Below are positions 63,711 to 64,000 of a stretch of DNA of 64,000 nucleotides, in pieces. Below the pieces are notes generated by a model. The model was not told where the DNA came from, made no database searches, and saw nothing but the letters and a program-made list of their open reading frames with translations. This DNA is from Rhizobium sullae (GTDB lineage Bacteria; Pseudomonadota; Alphaproteobacteria; Rhizobiales; Rhizobiaceae). Position 1 is the first letter of the stretch, and each line of letters starts with the position of its first letter. The DNA is taken from contig NZ_FWER01000013.1 of assembly GCF_900169785.1 (NCBI RefSeq), forward strand, positions 1 through 64,000, read 5' to 3'. A program made the position numbers and the translations under genes.

Positions 63711-64000
63711 ATGACAGAAAACAAGCCGCCGAAGCGCCGCCTGCGTTCGCAGGACTGGTTCGACAATCCCGATCATATTGATATGACGGCGCTCTATCTC
63801 GAGCGCTTTATGAACTACGGCATCACGCCGGAAGAGCTGCGCTCCGGCAAGCCGGTCATCGGCATCGCCCAGAGCGGCAGTGATCTTACGCCCTGCAACA
63901 GGGTGCATGTCGAGCTTGCCAAGCGCGTGCGCGACGGCATCCGTGATGCGGGCGGCATTCCGATCGAGTTTCCAACGCATCCGATCTTCGAGAACTGCAA
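63711..64000 (+). CDS. xylD: IlvD/Edd family dehydratase, D-xylonate dehydratase-like (partial)
   Basis: The first 96 codons of a dehydratase; the gene runs off the window. The residues RLRSQDWFDNPDHIDMTAL, LERFMNYGITPEELRSGKP, GIAQSGSDLTPCNR and GGIPIEFPTHPIFENC closely follow Caulobacter XylD, which dehydrates D-xylonate to 2-keto-3-deoxy-xylonate with an Fe-S cluster. The early Cys of SDLTPCNR is a likely cluster ligand. GGGGGAGGA precedes the ATG. Other sugar-acid dehydratases of the same family remain possible. Confidence 0.85.
   Translation, partial: MTENKPPKRRLRSQDWFDNPDHIDMTALYLERFMNYGITPEELRSGKPVIGIAQSGSDLTPCNRVHVELAKRVRDGIRDAGGIPIEFPTHPIFENC

Overview
The window looks like chromosome or large-replicon DNA from a member of the Rhizobiaceae (Rhizobium, Sinorhizobium or Agrobacterium relatives). 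The strongest reason is a succinoglycan (EPS I) gene cluster with recognisable exoP, O, M, L, A, K, H, W, U, X, Y, F, Q and Z. The GC-rich codon use, TRAP and GntR sugar-acid loci, DUF982 and DUF3008 proteins, a NodQ-like relic and a Caulobacter-type xylonate dehydratase agree with this. No tRNA, rRNA, CRISPR array or complete insertion sequence was seen. Genus and replicon cannot be decided from the sequence.

Layout. 1-1241: minus-strand operon of a SAM methyltransferase and two small unknown proteins. 1338-5022: a GGDEF-EAL protein with CHASE4-like sensor and a DUF982 gene between two decayed genes (a glyoxalase-like fragment and a class III cyclase). 5104-10272: GntR-regulated TRAP operon with a divergent Gfo/Idh/MocA dehydrogenase. 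10387-14871: DUF3008 gene, a hypothetical gene, and a two-component system flanked by two secreted Gly/Asn-repeat proteins whose upstream regions share a DNA motif. 14991-17075: MHS-family transporter followed by an APS kinase that is the 3' relic of a CysNC/NodQ fusion. 17241-20969: vWA protein, KatG and a broken response regulator. 21274-29281: DHA2-like MFS exporter with divergent HxlR regulator, then a second GntR-TRAP operon with an Ldh-family oxidoreductase and an idonate-dehydrogenase-like enzyme. 29548-31096: Rrf2 regulator convergent with an SfnB-type oxidoreductase.

31283-48579 is the exopolysaccharide block. A PPP-family phosphatase abuts exoP. The exoH-K-LA-M-O-P operon runs on the minus strand, exoW is inverted relative to the classical order, and exoU and exoX precede a 770-bp regulatory gap followed by exoY-F-Q-Z. 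ExoY and ExoF start the lipid-linked octasaccharide. ExoA, L, M, O, U and W extend it, ExoZ and ExoH acylate it, ExoP, Q and F polymerise and export it, and ExoK trims the product. exoL and exoA form one reading frame. exoN, exoI, exoT and exoV are not in the window.

48580-63556 holds two RND efflux systems. Between them lie an alkyladenine DNA glycosylase, two LysR regulators, one intact and one frameshifted SDR, and an alpha/beta-hydrolase-like protein without its nucleophile. The window ends in the first 96 codons of a D-xylonate-dehydratase-like gene.

The recurring theme outside the exo block is gene decay: six broken or relic genes are visible. The most unusual intact unit is the sensor kinase/regulator pair bracketed by Gly/Asn-repeat proteins.
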